Source: Gonapodya prolifera JEL478 (lineage: Eukaryota; Monoblepharomycota; Monoblepharidomycetes; Monoblepharidales; Gonapodyaceae). From it: a stretch of 64,000 nucleotides of DNA. Position numbers and translations under genes: made by a program. This document shows, one piece after another, positions 32,895 to 44,586 of the stretch (position 1 is the first letter of the stretch; each line of letters opens with the position of its first letter). Location of the stretch: contig KQ965813.1 of NCBI GenBank assembly GCA_001574975.1, forward strand, positions 48,370 through 112,369, in the 5' to 3' direction. The notes below the pieces were generated by a model. It saw only the letters and a program-made list of their open reading frames with translations, ran no database searches and was not told the DNA's origin.

Positions 32895-35800
32895 ATGCTG
32901 TCAACTGCGGTGGTGCCGCCGCTGCTGATGGGGCAGGGAGAGGCGAAGGCGAGGGGAGTGGGGTTGGCAGGCGGACACGGTGGCGATGGAGGGGGAATGG
33001 TTGCGAGGAGAGAGGACGAGATTTCGGTGAGAGGAGGAGGAGGGGGCGGTGACAGCGACAGTGGTCCGTTGGTGATGACACTGCAGAGTGTCCGAGGAGG
33101 GTTGGGCAGTGGGCCCAGTGGAGGAGTGGTGATTGGCGGTGATGGGAGTGCGGTGACGGGCGTGAGTAGAGAGGGAGGCGGAAGAGTGACAGAGGGTGCG
33201 GGCGGTGAGAGCGCGGGGTTGGCCGCCACTTCGACGTTGCATGCCCACGTGCAGACCATTCCGACAATGGGACACTCTACTCACGCTGGACACAGCGGAC
33301 AGACGGGTCTCAGTGGTCAGGCGAGCCACGCGGGCCAGAGTGCACACACTGGCAGCAGCACTACCGTTGCAACGGGAAACTCTGCCCACCAATCACGGTC
33401 GCGCTCTTCGCTGTACCGCCGCAACGGATTCCACGTGTTTCTCAAGTCTGCAAAGTGGGCAGATGTGTTGCTGAAGATCAAGACATCAGATAACAAGGTT
33501 AGGCTGCCTCTTCACTTGTCAAACCACCTCGAAATGTCTCCCACTCACTCCGTCACTACTCCTGCACCACTCCTGCACCGCTACTGCACCCCACTCAAAT
33601 CCAGATGACCACCGTCCCCGCCCACCGTCTCGTCCTCGGCTGGCGCTCCCACTTCTTCGAAGACCTCTTCAACCACGCGCCCAAGGAATTCTCCCAAAAG
33701 GGTCTTCCCGTCTACCAACTCCCCATCCTCCCGCCACATCGCGCAATGCACGAAGTCGTCGGCAAGATTCTGTGGGCTCTGTACACCCTCGACGAGGCCC
33801 TGCCTCAGCCCCAGCCCTTCTTTCCCCCGCAGACGGCAGAGGTGCCGAGGAAGTGGGACGAGGTCATTGGCGTCGTGCGAGTCGCCGCGCTGTTGGATTT
33901 GCCGCACTACGTGGACGAAGCGCAAACTGTCATCGATGAGGCGTTGGCTGAGAACGCGGTGGCGGTCGAGGCTCCCACCCACATTCATTCACCCACCCCA
34001 GTACCCGCCACCTCTTCCGCATCACCACGCCACGCCACACCGCCCTCCGGAGACCGCCTCAGCCAATCCTCAAATTCCTCAAAGTCTGTGAATCAACCAA
34101 CCAAACAGTCCTCGGACATGGCGTCCATCCACAGCAACCGCCCACCAAGCATCTCCGACGGCCGCTCCCCGGGCATACCACCCGCCATTACGCGCATTGG
34201 AACACCACCCGTGAACCAACCCTTGTCCATCCCACCACCCTCGCCTTCACAGGGAACCCCGCCAGGCCGCCCACAGTCCACGCGGAGCACCACGAGTCTG
34301 GCAGACAAGCCCAAACAGTACCCGCTCGCCGCCGAGGCCGAGACGGCGAGCTTGGCGCCCGATTGGGAGCCGGACTCGCCTGTCGAGGCTGAGTCTCCAG
34401 GAGCGTTCCCGCAGGACCCCGTGCCCACGACATCAACCCCATCCGTGCCGTCGTCGCCTTCCACTTCGACCCCTGCCGTGCCTGCAGCCCCCACTGCCAC
34501 TGCAGCGCCGTCCTCTACTCCCGCTCCTCAAACCAACACCCCCCGCGAAGACGCTACCCTCAAGCCCCCACCCCGGCGCACACCACAACCCCCACCCCCA
34601 CCCTCCCCCGCAACCCTTCTCCTGATCGCCCTCGAAGCTCGCGCATGGGACCTCCCCAACCTCCACCTCCGCGCGTCTCGCCGGCTGGCATCCCTCCTCT
34701 CCCCACCCACATGCCCGGACGCACTCCTAGCCTCTGCCCCACCCGAAGCCCTCTCCCTCGCCATCCCGTGCGTACCCGACCACACCCGCTTCGCACTCGT
34801 CCGGCGCTACTTGGCCGCCCGCAAGGCCCACGCGCAACCCGTCCACCCCGACGCCCGCGCGGGACTTTGGGGCCAGGTGGACTTCTCCCGCGCCCCCGTG
34901 GCCGACCTCGAAGCGGGATTCGACGACGCGTCGGTCCCTGTGACCAACATCCTCGACGCCGCATGTGCCGTCGCGACGCGGGATCCATCCATCCTGTCAG
35001 GCGCATCGCTCGACCTCGTAACTGCCACCCTGGAGCACGGAGTCGGGTCGGGCGCGCTGTCGCCGCCGGAGCAGTACCGCCTCGTGCGGGCGTGGGCGAT
35101 CCGGAATCGGGACCTGGCATCGGGGGATGCCGCACAGGCTGTGGAAGGGTTGTGGCGGAGTGTGGAGTTTGAGAGGTTTGAGATAACAGAGTTGGAGGTT
35201 GCGAGTCGGGAACGCGTCGCGCCGGCGGATGTTGTCATGGAAGCCATGTTGGGGCGGTAAGTCTCGTCGTGGTGTGGGGTGTGGTTTTGGGGCTTGACTA
35301 ACTGACCGTTGCCCCACATCCACAATTATGACCACTGACCAGACTCAAATCATCACACCCAATCTCGGACTCCACATCTTACCAAGGCCCGCTCTTCCCA
35401 GGCTACCACGCCCCTGCGCCGCAAATGCCGTATCGGTCCATGTCCTCCCTCGCGCTGAGACAGAACCCAGGCCCGGCTCAGGCTCATGTTGCCCCGATAC
35501 GTCCTGATTCGGCGCAGGGCAGCGGGCCGGGGTCGCCTAGCCTGGGTGCCGTCGGGCCAAGCGGAGGTAATGGGGTAAACTCGGTTTTTCCCTTCCCCAC
35601 AACGGCTCCCGCGCCACTGCCGCCCATCAAGCCGCCCCGCTCGCAGCCCCCCGTCGGCCCGCCAACGGCATCCGGGCAAGGTGGTGACGGGTACGCGAAG
35701 CCAGGGTCGGCGTCTATTCTGAGCGAGACAGACCCGGCGGAGCTAGCGTCCAGCCTTATCGCCGCTCACGCCCCCCGGCTAGGTGGGTCAGGAAGTGGTG

Positions 35801-36189
35801 GAGCAGTAGGGAACATCCCCGTCTCGCAGGCATTCTCAGCACCGGATGTACTCTCCTCGTCCCCTCCCGGCCCGGCAACGCCCACCGGGTTCAAGCGTGG
35901 TCCGTCCTACGCAGACCTTTCCTCACCACAGCCCGTACTCGATGAGGGTCGTAACCGCCGTCGTTCTGGCAGGGCGTCCGAAGACCACGAACTCAGCGGT
36001 AGTGAGCAGACCGTGCCCTCGCCAACGGGGTGGGGAACAATGCCCCGTGGCGGCCTGCAGTCAGCAAGACCGACGACATTAATGAGTGGGCGCCCGTCGT
36101 TAGTGGGGTTCGGCGGTGGGAGTCCGAGAGAGGACGGTGAGGAGGGGAAGAGGGGTGCGAAGAGGTTTGGGATTTTCGGGGGAATATGA
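32895..36189 (+). CDS. BTB4: BTB-domain protein with inserted P/S/T-rich linker, 1033 aa
   Basis: Three exons (about 32895-33497, 33605-35256, 35343-36189) sum to 3102 nt. The N-terminus is Gly-rich and disordered, with a run of GHS-GQ-like short repeats. BTB: VFLKSAKWADVLLKIKTSDN, intron, TTVPAHRLVLGWRSHFFEDL, MHEVVGKILWALYTLDE and KWDEVIGVV. A proline-, serine- and threonine-rich linker of about 220 residues is inserted before the C-terminal modules (ALVRRYLAARKA, LWGQVDF, SVPVTNILDAA, LEHGV, LWRSVEF). The phase-2 intron before LKSSHP matches the one in BTB1-3. Exon 3 is disordered. The promoter lies between the Harbinger right end (32418) and 32895, so the transposon sits less than 500 bp upstream of the start codon. 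Confidence 0.86.
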
Positions 36190-36514
36190 GATGATTCTCA
36201 TCTTGGAGACGGCTTTCGTGCAGCAAGTTTGCGGAATGGACTATAGCGATTGTCGTAGCGCCGGCCGGTGGATGACCTCGGTGCAGACGGGCGCATTTAT
36301 TAGATTATTTAACGTCTTGGCGGACAGTAGACTATTCGTTAGTGTGGGGTGGCAATGGGATGAGTCGATGTGTAATAGGTGAAGGTACAAAGCAGTATAT
36401 ACAGTACGTGAAAACTTCGTTCCGTTTCGCATCGATGTGCAATTAATAGTTCATTTATATCTACACTTCAACCAAATATTTGGCAACCGCACGAGAGAAT
36501 GAAAACGAACTCCA
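36190..36514. other. Intergenic, no gene seen
   Basis: Between the BTB4 stop codon and the next plus-strand gene. AT-rich, no recognisable frame. Confidence 0.45.
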
Positions 36515-36669
36515 ATGGTCCCATTCATTGACGACTATTCTAACCTCTTCATCGTTGATGGAGACCCTCCCACGCGGGATTTTACACCACATCCCGCGAT
36601 CACTTCCACCGAAAACCGTCAACTAAGTCATTCCCCGCCTCTCTCATTCATTCCGTCGCAGCATCGAAG

Positions 36670-37659
36670 ATGTTATTCCGGGATGTCCCGGAGAGGCAGT
36701 TGGCGTGTCTTTGGAACTCGAGGTGGCGAGTCAGAATTCAACAGCCGAGCTCCTTTTCCATCACGCCTGCAGTTATGGAACACATAACGTTCAAAAGAGT
36801 GGTTCCACTCTTCGTGACGGGAGACCAAGAACAGTTTCGTGCCTTGGTGGACTTTCTACGCGTTATCAAAGTTCGGGAGTTCCTCATTGAAAGCTTGGAA
36901 TCACCATGTCTCTTGTTTGAGCGTCTTCCGCTCAACACTGTCCTTGAATCTGTGGTACATCTGTCGTGGTGCTGCGATGATCAGAATGTTGACGAGACGT
37001 CGATTTTGCGGAACATACAATCAACATCTTCGAGGTTTCCGGCTTTGAAATCCGTAGACATCAGCGCCCCCTGGCCGAAGTGTCTCAACTCGAGTCATAT
37101 GGATCTAATTGGACGAGCTCTTTCCGATGGGCGGACACAGCAGTTGACCACATTNNNNNNNNNNNNNNNNNNNNNNNNNNNNNNNNNNNNNNNNNNNNNN
37201 NNNNNNNNNNNNNNNNNNNNNNNNNNNNNNNNNNNNNNNNNNNNNNNNNNNNNNNNNNNNNNNNNNNNNNNNNNNNNNNNNNNNNNNNNNNNNNNNNNNN
37301 NNNNNNNNNNNNNNNNNNNACTTGCAGTGGAACTGCAAGATCTTATACGAACGTCGTCCTCAGAGGATCGACTAGTGGGCTTTACCCGTTACTTTTTCTC
37401 TTTGTTCACTTCTTTAGAACAGTTTGTCGTCAGGCTCAAATTTTCCGCAGCTGACAACGACTTCAATGCTGTTAGCGTGCAGCTTACGGGTGTCACACTG
37501 GGCACTATAGTTAGAACCGTTCCCCAGCACTGTGCCGTGCTTATTACGGAATATTCACCGCGTGATCCGATTATCTACGATCTCATTCAAACTGATTCAT
37601 TCGGGGATCATTGGCCGGCTGCTCTGAAGGGCTGGACGGACGGTGCACTGCAAAACTAG
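36670..37659 (+). CDS. Hypothetical protein, interrupted by an assembly gap
   Basis: An ATG-initiated frame (36670) runs to a stop at 37657-37659 on either side of 165 N. The start (LFRDVPERQLACLWNSRW) has the feel of an F-box-like helix set. The rest is leucine-, valine- and serine-rich with an LRTIVR-like alternation (VLESVVHLSW, FPALKSVDI, SLEQFVVRLKF), which would fit a leucine-rich-repeat-like or beta-rich receptor for a ubiquitin-ligase substrate, but no domain can be named. An upstream plus-strand frame beginning at 36515 could be an alternative first exon. The gap makes the true length unknown. Confidence 0.5.
   Translation: MLFRDVPERQLACLWNSRWRVRIQQPSSFSITPAVMEHITFKRVVPLFVTGDQEQFRALVDFLRVIKVREFLIESLESPCLLFERLPLNTVLESVVHLSWCCDDQNVDETSILRNIQSTSSRFPALKSVDISAPWPKCLNSSHMDLIGRALSDGRTQQLTTXXXXXXXXXXXXXXXXXXXXXXXXXXXXXXXXXXXXXXXXXXXXXXXXXXXXXXXXLAVELQDLIRTSSSEDRLVGFTRYFFSLFTSLEQFVVRLKFSAADNDFNAVSVQLTGVTLGTIVRTVPQHCAVLITEYSPRDPIIYDLIQTDSFGDHWPAALKGWTDGALQN
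37155..37319. other. Assembly gap (165 N) inside the hypothetical gene
   Basis: Run of N. The frame is the same on both sides, as expected if the size is close to correct, but this could be chance. Confidence 0.95.
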
Positions 37660-38736
37660 TCGGTGGACGGTTGTGGTACGGAGTTTGACCTCCTTGGATG
37701 CCGGATGATGCTGCAAGTGGAGTGAAGCAACTGCAAATTGAAGTCACCTGAGAGATAGACTTTTTCACACACTTTATTTCTTCCAATTCAAGTAGCGAAG
37801 TGGATGTTAGTTCACTGTGAAATTACATAATTCCACTTTCTCGGTTTATGTTGAACAAGTCATTCAAAGCAGACGCCCGTTGTTCATCTGCAACGCCACC
37901 TCAAGCGTGGACGGCCAGACGAAGAATTAGCGCACTCGAACAAGGAGGAAACCGAGTGTCTTGCGCAAACCTTCATGATTCCATAGTTACCCAACAGCGA
38001 GAGTGATCCCTTGAAATGCATCGACCGGAACACCGACTGTGGTGAGCATCTCTCGCAAAGTCGAAGCTCATCAGCCTGCTGATTTCACTTACCTTTAGGA
38101 TATTCTGGAAGAACTGAGTTTCTGGATCAGTAAACTTAACGTGCCCAGACACCACTAAAGATCTTGGGCGGGCAAGTCTTTCGTAACAGTCACAAGTAGT
38201 TGACGACGTGGGTATCAAGGATGTGGGTATGTGTTTCCAAAGGCTCTTTTGCTCTTTTGTCGCCGACAAAACTGATACTTCCGCTACACGGTAGGCGAAT
38301 CTCTGTCGCGGCCGTCATCGAGCTCGCATGCAAGTCACCACCGGACCGGCATATCCTACACCTTTATGTGTAAATATTTGAACATAGCTCCTTCATGATT
38401 TTCATATTTCGAAGCAGCCCACAGTAATGGAAAGCTGCTCTTCTCTACGCAAAACTCACAGCATCACACGTATTCTAAAAAAACTCACCCATCCTGGTAA
38501 ATGAGGTTAATCCCGGTCTCTTCTTTTTGGTTTAATTTCCGCGACCTTTGTTTGAACCTGATGCTCAGCTGGCATTCCATTTCGAAACCCCACACAACGA
38601 TGATAACCGCTCAGAGCGACGAAACTCGGGGAGGGCCCCTCGCATGATCATAAGCGCACTGTTGGTACGTTCAGAGTTGATCCGCGTCCACGTTTTCCAC
38701 GAGAATCAAATGCCTTTGGCCCCAATCGTCACACGA
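37660..38736. other. Intergenic, no gene seen
   Basis: Short frames only; one on the minus strand (37973-38269) shows no recognisable domain. It leads into the first copy of the coiled-coil family. Confidence 0.45.
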
Positions 38737-39372
38737 ATGTCCGCTCCGCAGTCAGACCCAGCTTTGGATCCGCCCCAATACGATGCTGCCGAACTTGACG
38801 AGGAGCTACGGCTGGATGCGCAGGAGTCCTTCAAGCGATTCGAGGCCATGCTGGCGCTGAAGGAAGCGCATCGTAAACAGCTGGAGGAGTTGGAATCACA
38901 AACTGCCGCCGCAGAGATCGAGGGGCAGCACAAGAGGGCAATGTTGGAAAATCATACTCTTGCCGAGTATACCAAGCTTGAGAAGTGCGCTGTTGAGACG
39001 TCAGAGTCATATCCATGCGGACTGCTCTGCATGATATAACAAAAAAGCATAAGGAACTCGCCGCCTTGGAGACAGGCGATTTTATGTGTGAGCTTGCACA
39101 GTGCTAGTCGTAATATTGGGACCAAATTGATGAAGCAATGTATTTCAGCTTCGACTCTTGTGGGTGGCAGAAGAGAAGTATGTGTCAAGAAGAACGGGGA
39201 GCTGATGACGCTTGATGTCGATGCACTCAAGCACAAGAAGCTTTGGAAGGGTTCCTCGCACGACAAGGAATGGAAAGGTCGTGAAAGTGACAGCAAATTC
39301 CCAGATCATCGTCAAGCTCGTGCCATTGGTTTTCGAGACAACGAGCTGATGGAACTAATTTTGCTTGAATGA
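38737..39372 (+). pseudogene. Coiled-coil/LWKGS family, copy A (internally deleted)
   Basis: The start ATG at 38737 (MSAPQSDPALDPP) matches copy D (MTAPQSDPALNPT). The coiled-coil module follows (ELDEELRLDAQESFKRFEAM, KQLEELESQ, LAEYTKLEK). The frame then jumps straight to the KKHKELAALET end of module 2 in a different frame, so the acidic/NLS part is missing. After an intron ending near 39147 the C-terminal module is present: VKKNGELM, LKHKKLWKGSSHDKEWK, with a stop at 39370-39372. The middle deletion and frame change indicate a broken copy. Family function unknown. Confidence 0.6.
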
Positions 39373-39833
39373 CTCAAAGGACGTCGTATCTTACATCCTG
39401 ACATAACTTTGACGGGCTCGGACACTCTTGGCTTTCCATGTTTTACATCATTGTTGGGCAATTTTACTTCTGTTCATGAAACCCTTACAAGACAATATAA
39501 ATTCGTGTGTCATTAATCTCTTCCACTTAGAATAAGCCAAGGCTGACATTCAACATTGAACATTGAAGTCAATGGGCACGGCTTGTGGACGGCTAAAATA
39601 ACATTGGGGTGATTTAGCCTTCAATCGAGTCACTCAATCCATTGATTCTCCCCTCTGGCCGCACACTCGCGGAATTCCACTCGCACGAGCACAGATACCC
39701 TGGTGGTGCGTTGAAAACCGATGCGAAAATCCCATTCCCGCACCGCGATCGGCGAAGTGGACAGATGCCAACATGAAACAGCACCCACACCGCAGTGTGA
39801 CCCTGCTTCCGATTCCCCCGAGAACGACGAGAC

Positions 39834-41166
39834 CTGACTTGATAAAAAGCTTTGACGCGACGCGCTCGAGTCCCTCACGCGGTATGAGGCCATGCAGGCC
39901 GAGAAGGAAGCTCGTCGCAGACAACTGGAGGAGTTAGAACCGCAATCTCTTGACGCGGAGGTGGAATTGCAGCGGAAGAGGAATGTTCTCATAGGCTTTG
40001 CTCTTCGCGAACACGCCTGAGGGACACGGCAGAGTCGCATCGAATAGCCAAAGAACGGTCGTTGGAAGTCACCCTTGCGGTGAAGAATGTTACGGAGAAA
40101 GCAAATACAGTGAAGCAGGTCGGGGACATGTAGCCTTGCTGTAAGGAAATCCGTTTTTGTCCATTTCCGCAGTCTCAATGAAAGCTGTCAAACCGTTCCA
40201 ATTTTCACACATCCCAGCCCTTAGACTCCATCGCAACCCAACTAATCACCACTATGATATGCCTTCAGATTGCTGGCTACACTGACGAAGCTGCTGAAGC
40301 TGAAGCGTACCGCTGGGAAGTCGAGGACTACGTTGAGCTGATTGCGGCTGCCCGTGACTTCGAAGCATCGCTTGCCACCATGTTCAGCTCGTGCGGATTT
40401 TGCGAGCTCCTGCGTGCTGCCGAAAGCACATGTTACGGATTGCTCCGTCCTCCGATACTTTGCTTTTGGGGACAGACGCAAACGTCAGTAGGAAGCGATC
40501 CAGAACAGCTTCAACGTCCCATGGCCAGGTCATTAATCTCCAGGAGCGCGCAAACCACACAAACGAAGGATCGTGTGGCGACGAGGAGGGAGTAGACAAC
40601 GAAGGGGAGGACTCGGACAAAGAAATAGATTACATGCACAGCTCAGACGAGTACGATGAAGTGGGGAAGCCTAAAGAACGGCACACAAAGCGTCTATGAA
40701 CCAACTCATAGACTGCTGTCAATAGGCTGGGGCATATGATGTTGGAAAGCACCTCGCCACGTGACGGATGCACCTCCCGACTTCCGCACGTTTAGGGATA
40801 TTCTCGAAACGCTGAATCCAGGGATGTTTGACTTCGCGGTCAAGAAGGCAGTCAGACTAATGAGGGTGTGCTGCATCAATTCCGAGTCAAACACGAGGAA
40901 TTTTCAAGCGCGGTGACCTATGAGTATGAAATTCCGGATCGGAGCCGTCGTTGTGATGTTGGAACAACATTGAGAAGCCTCTTTATTATAGCGGCGCCCG
41001 TGGGTCGTGGTAACGGAAACGTCCTCATCAAGGAGACCGGGGAGCTCATGCCACTTGTCGTGTACGAACTCAAGTGCAGGGAGCTGTGGAAGGGTTCTAC
41101 GCACGGCAAGAAATGGAAAGCGAAAGCTCAACGTGCTTATTATCCTAATGTATTAATTGATCATTA
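39834..41166 (+). pseudogene. Coiled-coil/LWKGS family, copy B (degenerate)
   Basis: All modules of the family can be found in order, but in several frames. The coiled coil at about 39850-40120 has RYEAMQAEKEARRRQLEELE readable only with shifts. The second helix set is at 40254-40595 (EVEDYVELIAAARDFEAS), an NLS-like SRKRSRT and acidic stretch is at 40480-40699, a LETLNPGMF segment is near 40810, and the C-terminal module is at about 41000-41163 (LIKETGELMPLVVYELK, LWKGSTHGKKWK). The last module is the best-preserved part. Clearly related to copies A, C and D; probably not translated as one protein. Confidence 0.55.
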
Positions 41167-41380
41167 ACTGTACGTGTCCGTTTTTAGTATTAATTTTCGT
41201 GTACCGAAGAAGTGCCTCCGGCTAAATTGTTGGAATCCTGTGCCCCACCAGAAACGCAGTGAAAACGCATTCCCATGACCATGACCACACAGGTGGTTCG
41301 TTGAGTGTCAACTATCGTCTGAGTTTTCCCCAAGAGTTGAAGCAGATGCGCCCCGTTTTCCCTTCATTGCCCACCGCAAC

Positions 41381-42925
41381 GTGAACGTTCAATACCCGCT
41401 ACCACAGCCCTTTCCATCCTTGGATCCGCCCTGCGAAGATGAGACAGACCTTGAAGAGAAGTTGCGACGAGAGGCGCGGGAATCCTTCAAGCGTTACGAG
41501 GCGATGCAGGCCGAGAAGGAGGCTCGACGCAGAGAACTCGACGAGTTGGAAGCGCAGGCCGCTGCCGCCGAGACGGAGTGGCAGCTTAAGAGGGAAATGC
41601 TGAAAGACCATGCGCTGGTCGAGCACGGAAAGCTTGAGAAGCTCGCCATTGAGACGTCAGAGTCGCTTCGGGTGGCCAAGGACCTGTCGTTGGAGCTCGC
41701 ACTAGCCGCTCAGAATATTGCGGAGAAAGCGAGAGCTGTGAAGGCTGCCGTGGACTCACTCAACCTTGAGGTAGGGGTGTGTACATGCGTCCCCCACGCC
41801 ATTAGAGTCGGATTTCATGAACACTCAATCGCACACAGCACGAATCTGTCACGAGGATAGTTGTTGCCATCACATTGAAAATGGCTCGCTCAGCTGCCAC
41901 TCTCCGAGATGCCAACTCCGAGACTCGTGCCGCCTCGAGCGAATCCTTGTGTTCAGAGCTGGAGGAAACCGCGGTGCTTATTTCGGCCGCCTGCGATGTT
42001 GAGGCGTCACTTGCCGCAGCGCGAAAGTCTTTCGCAAGACTTATTTATGCCGCTGATAAGCACAATCAACGGATTGCATCGGCCAGCGCGAGCGCGAAGC
42101 GATCCGGACTGGGACTTGGTGAAACGTCCCCTCACCCTACCAACTTGGAAGATACCTCGCACAGTGCAGACGACGGATCCGACCGCGGAGCCGATCTTGA
42201 GGCGGATGAACACGCGCAATTGCAGCGGGGACCGCGTAGGAAGAGACCGAATCGGGGCACTGAAGAGACAGGGTTGAACGATGAAGGGGAAAAAGAAAGC
42301 GAGGACGACGTTCCTGTACAACGGCGCGCCAAGCGGTCACGGCCAGACTACGAAGAGGAGGACTCGAACACTAACGGGGACCAAATCTCCCAACACCGTC
42401 GTAGCAGCAGCAATAATGTTGCTCCACTTGCACCAACATTCAAACGCGGGACCTCGGGAAACGCTCCTCACACCGTGACGGGTGCACCGCAAAGTATAGG
42501 ATATCGCCCCTATACGGAAATTCTGGAAGAGCTGAATACAGGACTTATACTTTTAGCCAACATGCCCACCTTGCGTCATATCGACGCAGCCATGTCCGAC
42601 CTTTTAAAAAAGCATCCGGAACTTGCTCGCTTGGAGGCAGTGGTGTGTGAGTGTTTGCAGGACCGTTTCCTTGGCGTTGTCGATCTGGTACCCAAATCTC
42701 AATCACCTGCTTATCGACGTCGTAGCTGGGATCGAAGGCGCCGCCACACGAACTCTCATCAAGGAGAACGGGAAACTCGCACCCATCCTTGTTGCCGAGC
42801 TCAAACGGAAGGAGCTTTGGAAGGGTTCGGAGCATGGCAAGCAGTGGAAACGGGCAAAGGGGTGGGGGCTGGTACCCGTGACGTCGATGTCGAGCGCGGT
42901 CGGTGGGAGGGATCGCGAGCGGTGA
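41381..42925 (+). CDS. Coiled-coil/LWKGS family, copy C (most complete)
   Basis: Exons at about 41381-41770, 41839-42640 and 42720-42925. Module 1 is a strong coiled coil (LEEKLRREARESFKRYEAM, LDELEAQAAAAETEWQLKRE, LELALAAQNIAEKARAVK). Module 2 has SESLCSELEETAVLISAACD, an acidic stretch with basic clusters (RRKRPN, RRAKRSRP) that look like nuclear localisation signals, then YRPYTEILEELNTG and LLKKHPELARLE. Module 3 has TLIKENGKLAPILVAELKRK and ELWKGSEHGKQWK. The 41381 start would be GTG; the first in-frame ATG is at 41503 inside the coiled coil, so either an upstream exon is missed or the start has been lost. Probably a nuclear, self-associating protein; function unknown. Confidence 0.65.
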
Positions 42926-42953
42926 ATGGTGATTTTTGGGCCGTGGTCCGTTG

Positions 42954-44586
42954 ATGTTGCGATGCCCCGCGGTTGTGGATTAACATGGCGACCGGTTGAT
43001 CATATTGGACTTGTGTCGACGGCGCAACGAGGGACGTATACGAAACTTGAGAATAATATCGTATTGCTCAGAGTGTTTCACCTTTTTGACTGCAAGTAAA
43101 ATCAAAGCGACCCGTTTCCAATTTTCATCTTGTCTCACGCATCCCGAAAGTCGGCATATAACCGATGCAGGGACCGCATGATTGCGTGCAAAAAGTGAAT
43201 TGTCAACGTTTCAAACTTTCATGAACTATTCAACCCGCTTCGGGCACCTCTTCCTCCCTTCACTCGTCTCCCGCGTTGATTCCTCCGGCGATGGATTCGC
43301 ACGTCGGACTCCCTGATTGGCGGCAGCGCGACTCTCTTTGCGGTTATTCACTCCCCATCTCAAGGAGCGCAATGGGATTGGCACTTGGCCATTTCAAGCT
43401 GGCTGCGAAGGACAATAACATCGCCAGCAAATTCACCAAATTCTTAGCGTTCACAAGTGCAAGTTCACGTGATCCACACACCCTCACCTCCGTTACCCCG
43501 AGATCTTTCCAGTAGCGCGCGGGGCGCAGGAAGGAGGCGCGGCTTACGCTAGGCAGGGGGAGGCCTGGAGTGAGATCATGTGAGAGGGGCCGGTGTGAGG
43601 TAGAGCCGCGTGCGGATGGAGCGAGGTTCGTTGGGTGTCCGTCGAAGCAGCCGGGGCGAGAGCGAAGAGTGCGAGCGTCGGAAGGTACGAGAGTCGTTTT
43701 TTAGACCAGGGTGTATTCAGTGAGAGCCTGATCCGTAGTTCGGAGCATAGCGGAAGAGGCTGAAGAGGTGGTCGTCCGAGAGTGCAGTCGAGGAATATCA
43801 GGGACCGGAGGCGAGAACGAGTGTTCTTCCACGGGTGAGGTTGACCCACGATATTCGCTCATTGCGCTTCACGCTTATTGCTCGGCTCTCTCTTTCCATA
43901 CCAACTGCACCCTGGCCTGCCACTACGACGCACACAGCCACCGTACTCTGATCGCCCATCGGAATTCACAGGAAAATTTGACTGTTTTCCACTGGGTGGT
44001 AATTCGCGATTCCCACGCGATTTCCACCCATTCCCACGCAGTTTCCATGGAGTGGTAATCGTGGCCATTACACGGATGGAAATTTTCGATGGATCCAGGG
44101 GGGATGGGATTTGATTGTTTTGACTCTTGAAATTCTGCCGGAATTACCACGCATTGTGGAAACAGCGGCGATTACAATGAGTGGTAAATGTATTTTTACA
44201 AACGGAGCTTTTCCCACCCCCAATTTAACCGGTTTGCACGACGGGTGGAATCTTTGGGTGTACCACATCGCGTAAAATCCCATTCATACTCGAATTTAGT
44301 AGCATACTGGTTGCGTTAGCAGTTTGCGTACCCTCTGTCGCCAGAACATATTTAGGCTACAAGCTTAGTTTGATTAGGCGTTTTCGCTCCTTTTCCGCTT
44401 CCTCCCACTTTCGCTGTTCAGGCGCCTTTCGAATTTCGCTTGGTCGTTTGCTTTCCTCTTTGTTTTGTCCGATGCAAGCAGGTCGCTAACTTCATTGATA
44501 ATACTCGCGATTTCCTTCTCTTGCGTCGCATTGGTCTATGTCGATTGGAAGACGTGAGATTTCTGTCTGCAACTCGGGCGGATGCA
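42954..44586. other. Intergenic, weak frames only
   Basis: A 79-residue plus-strand frame at 43276-43515 has an ordinary composition but no recognisable domain. At 43990-44200 there is a cluster of short repeated blocks (TGGTAAT, TTTCCA, CCCACGC in both orientations) that may be remnants of a small inverted-repeat element. No firm gene. Confidence 0.4.

Noticed and set aside
43990-44200. Possible MITE with inverted TGGTAAT/TTTCCAC blocks
   Set aside because: Blocks are short and no consistent terminal repeats or target duplication could be drawn.
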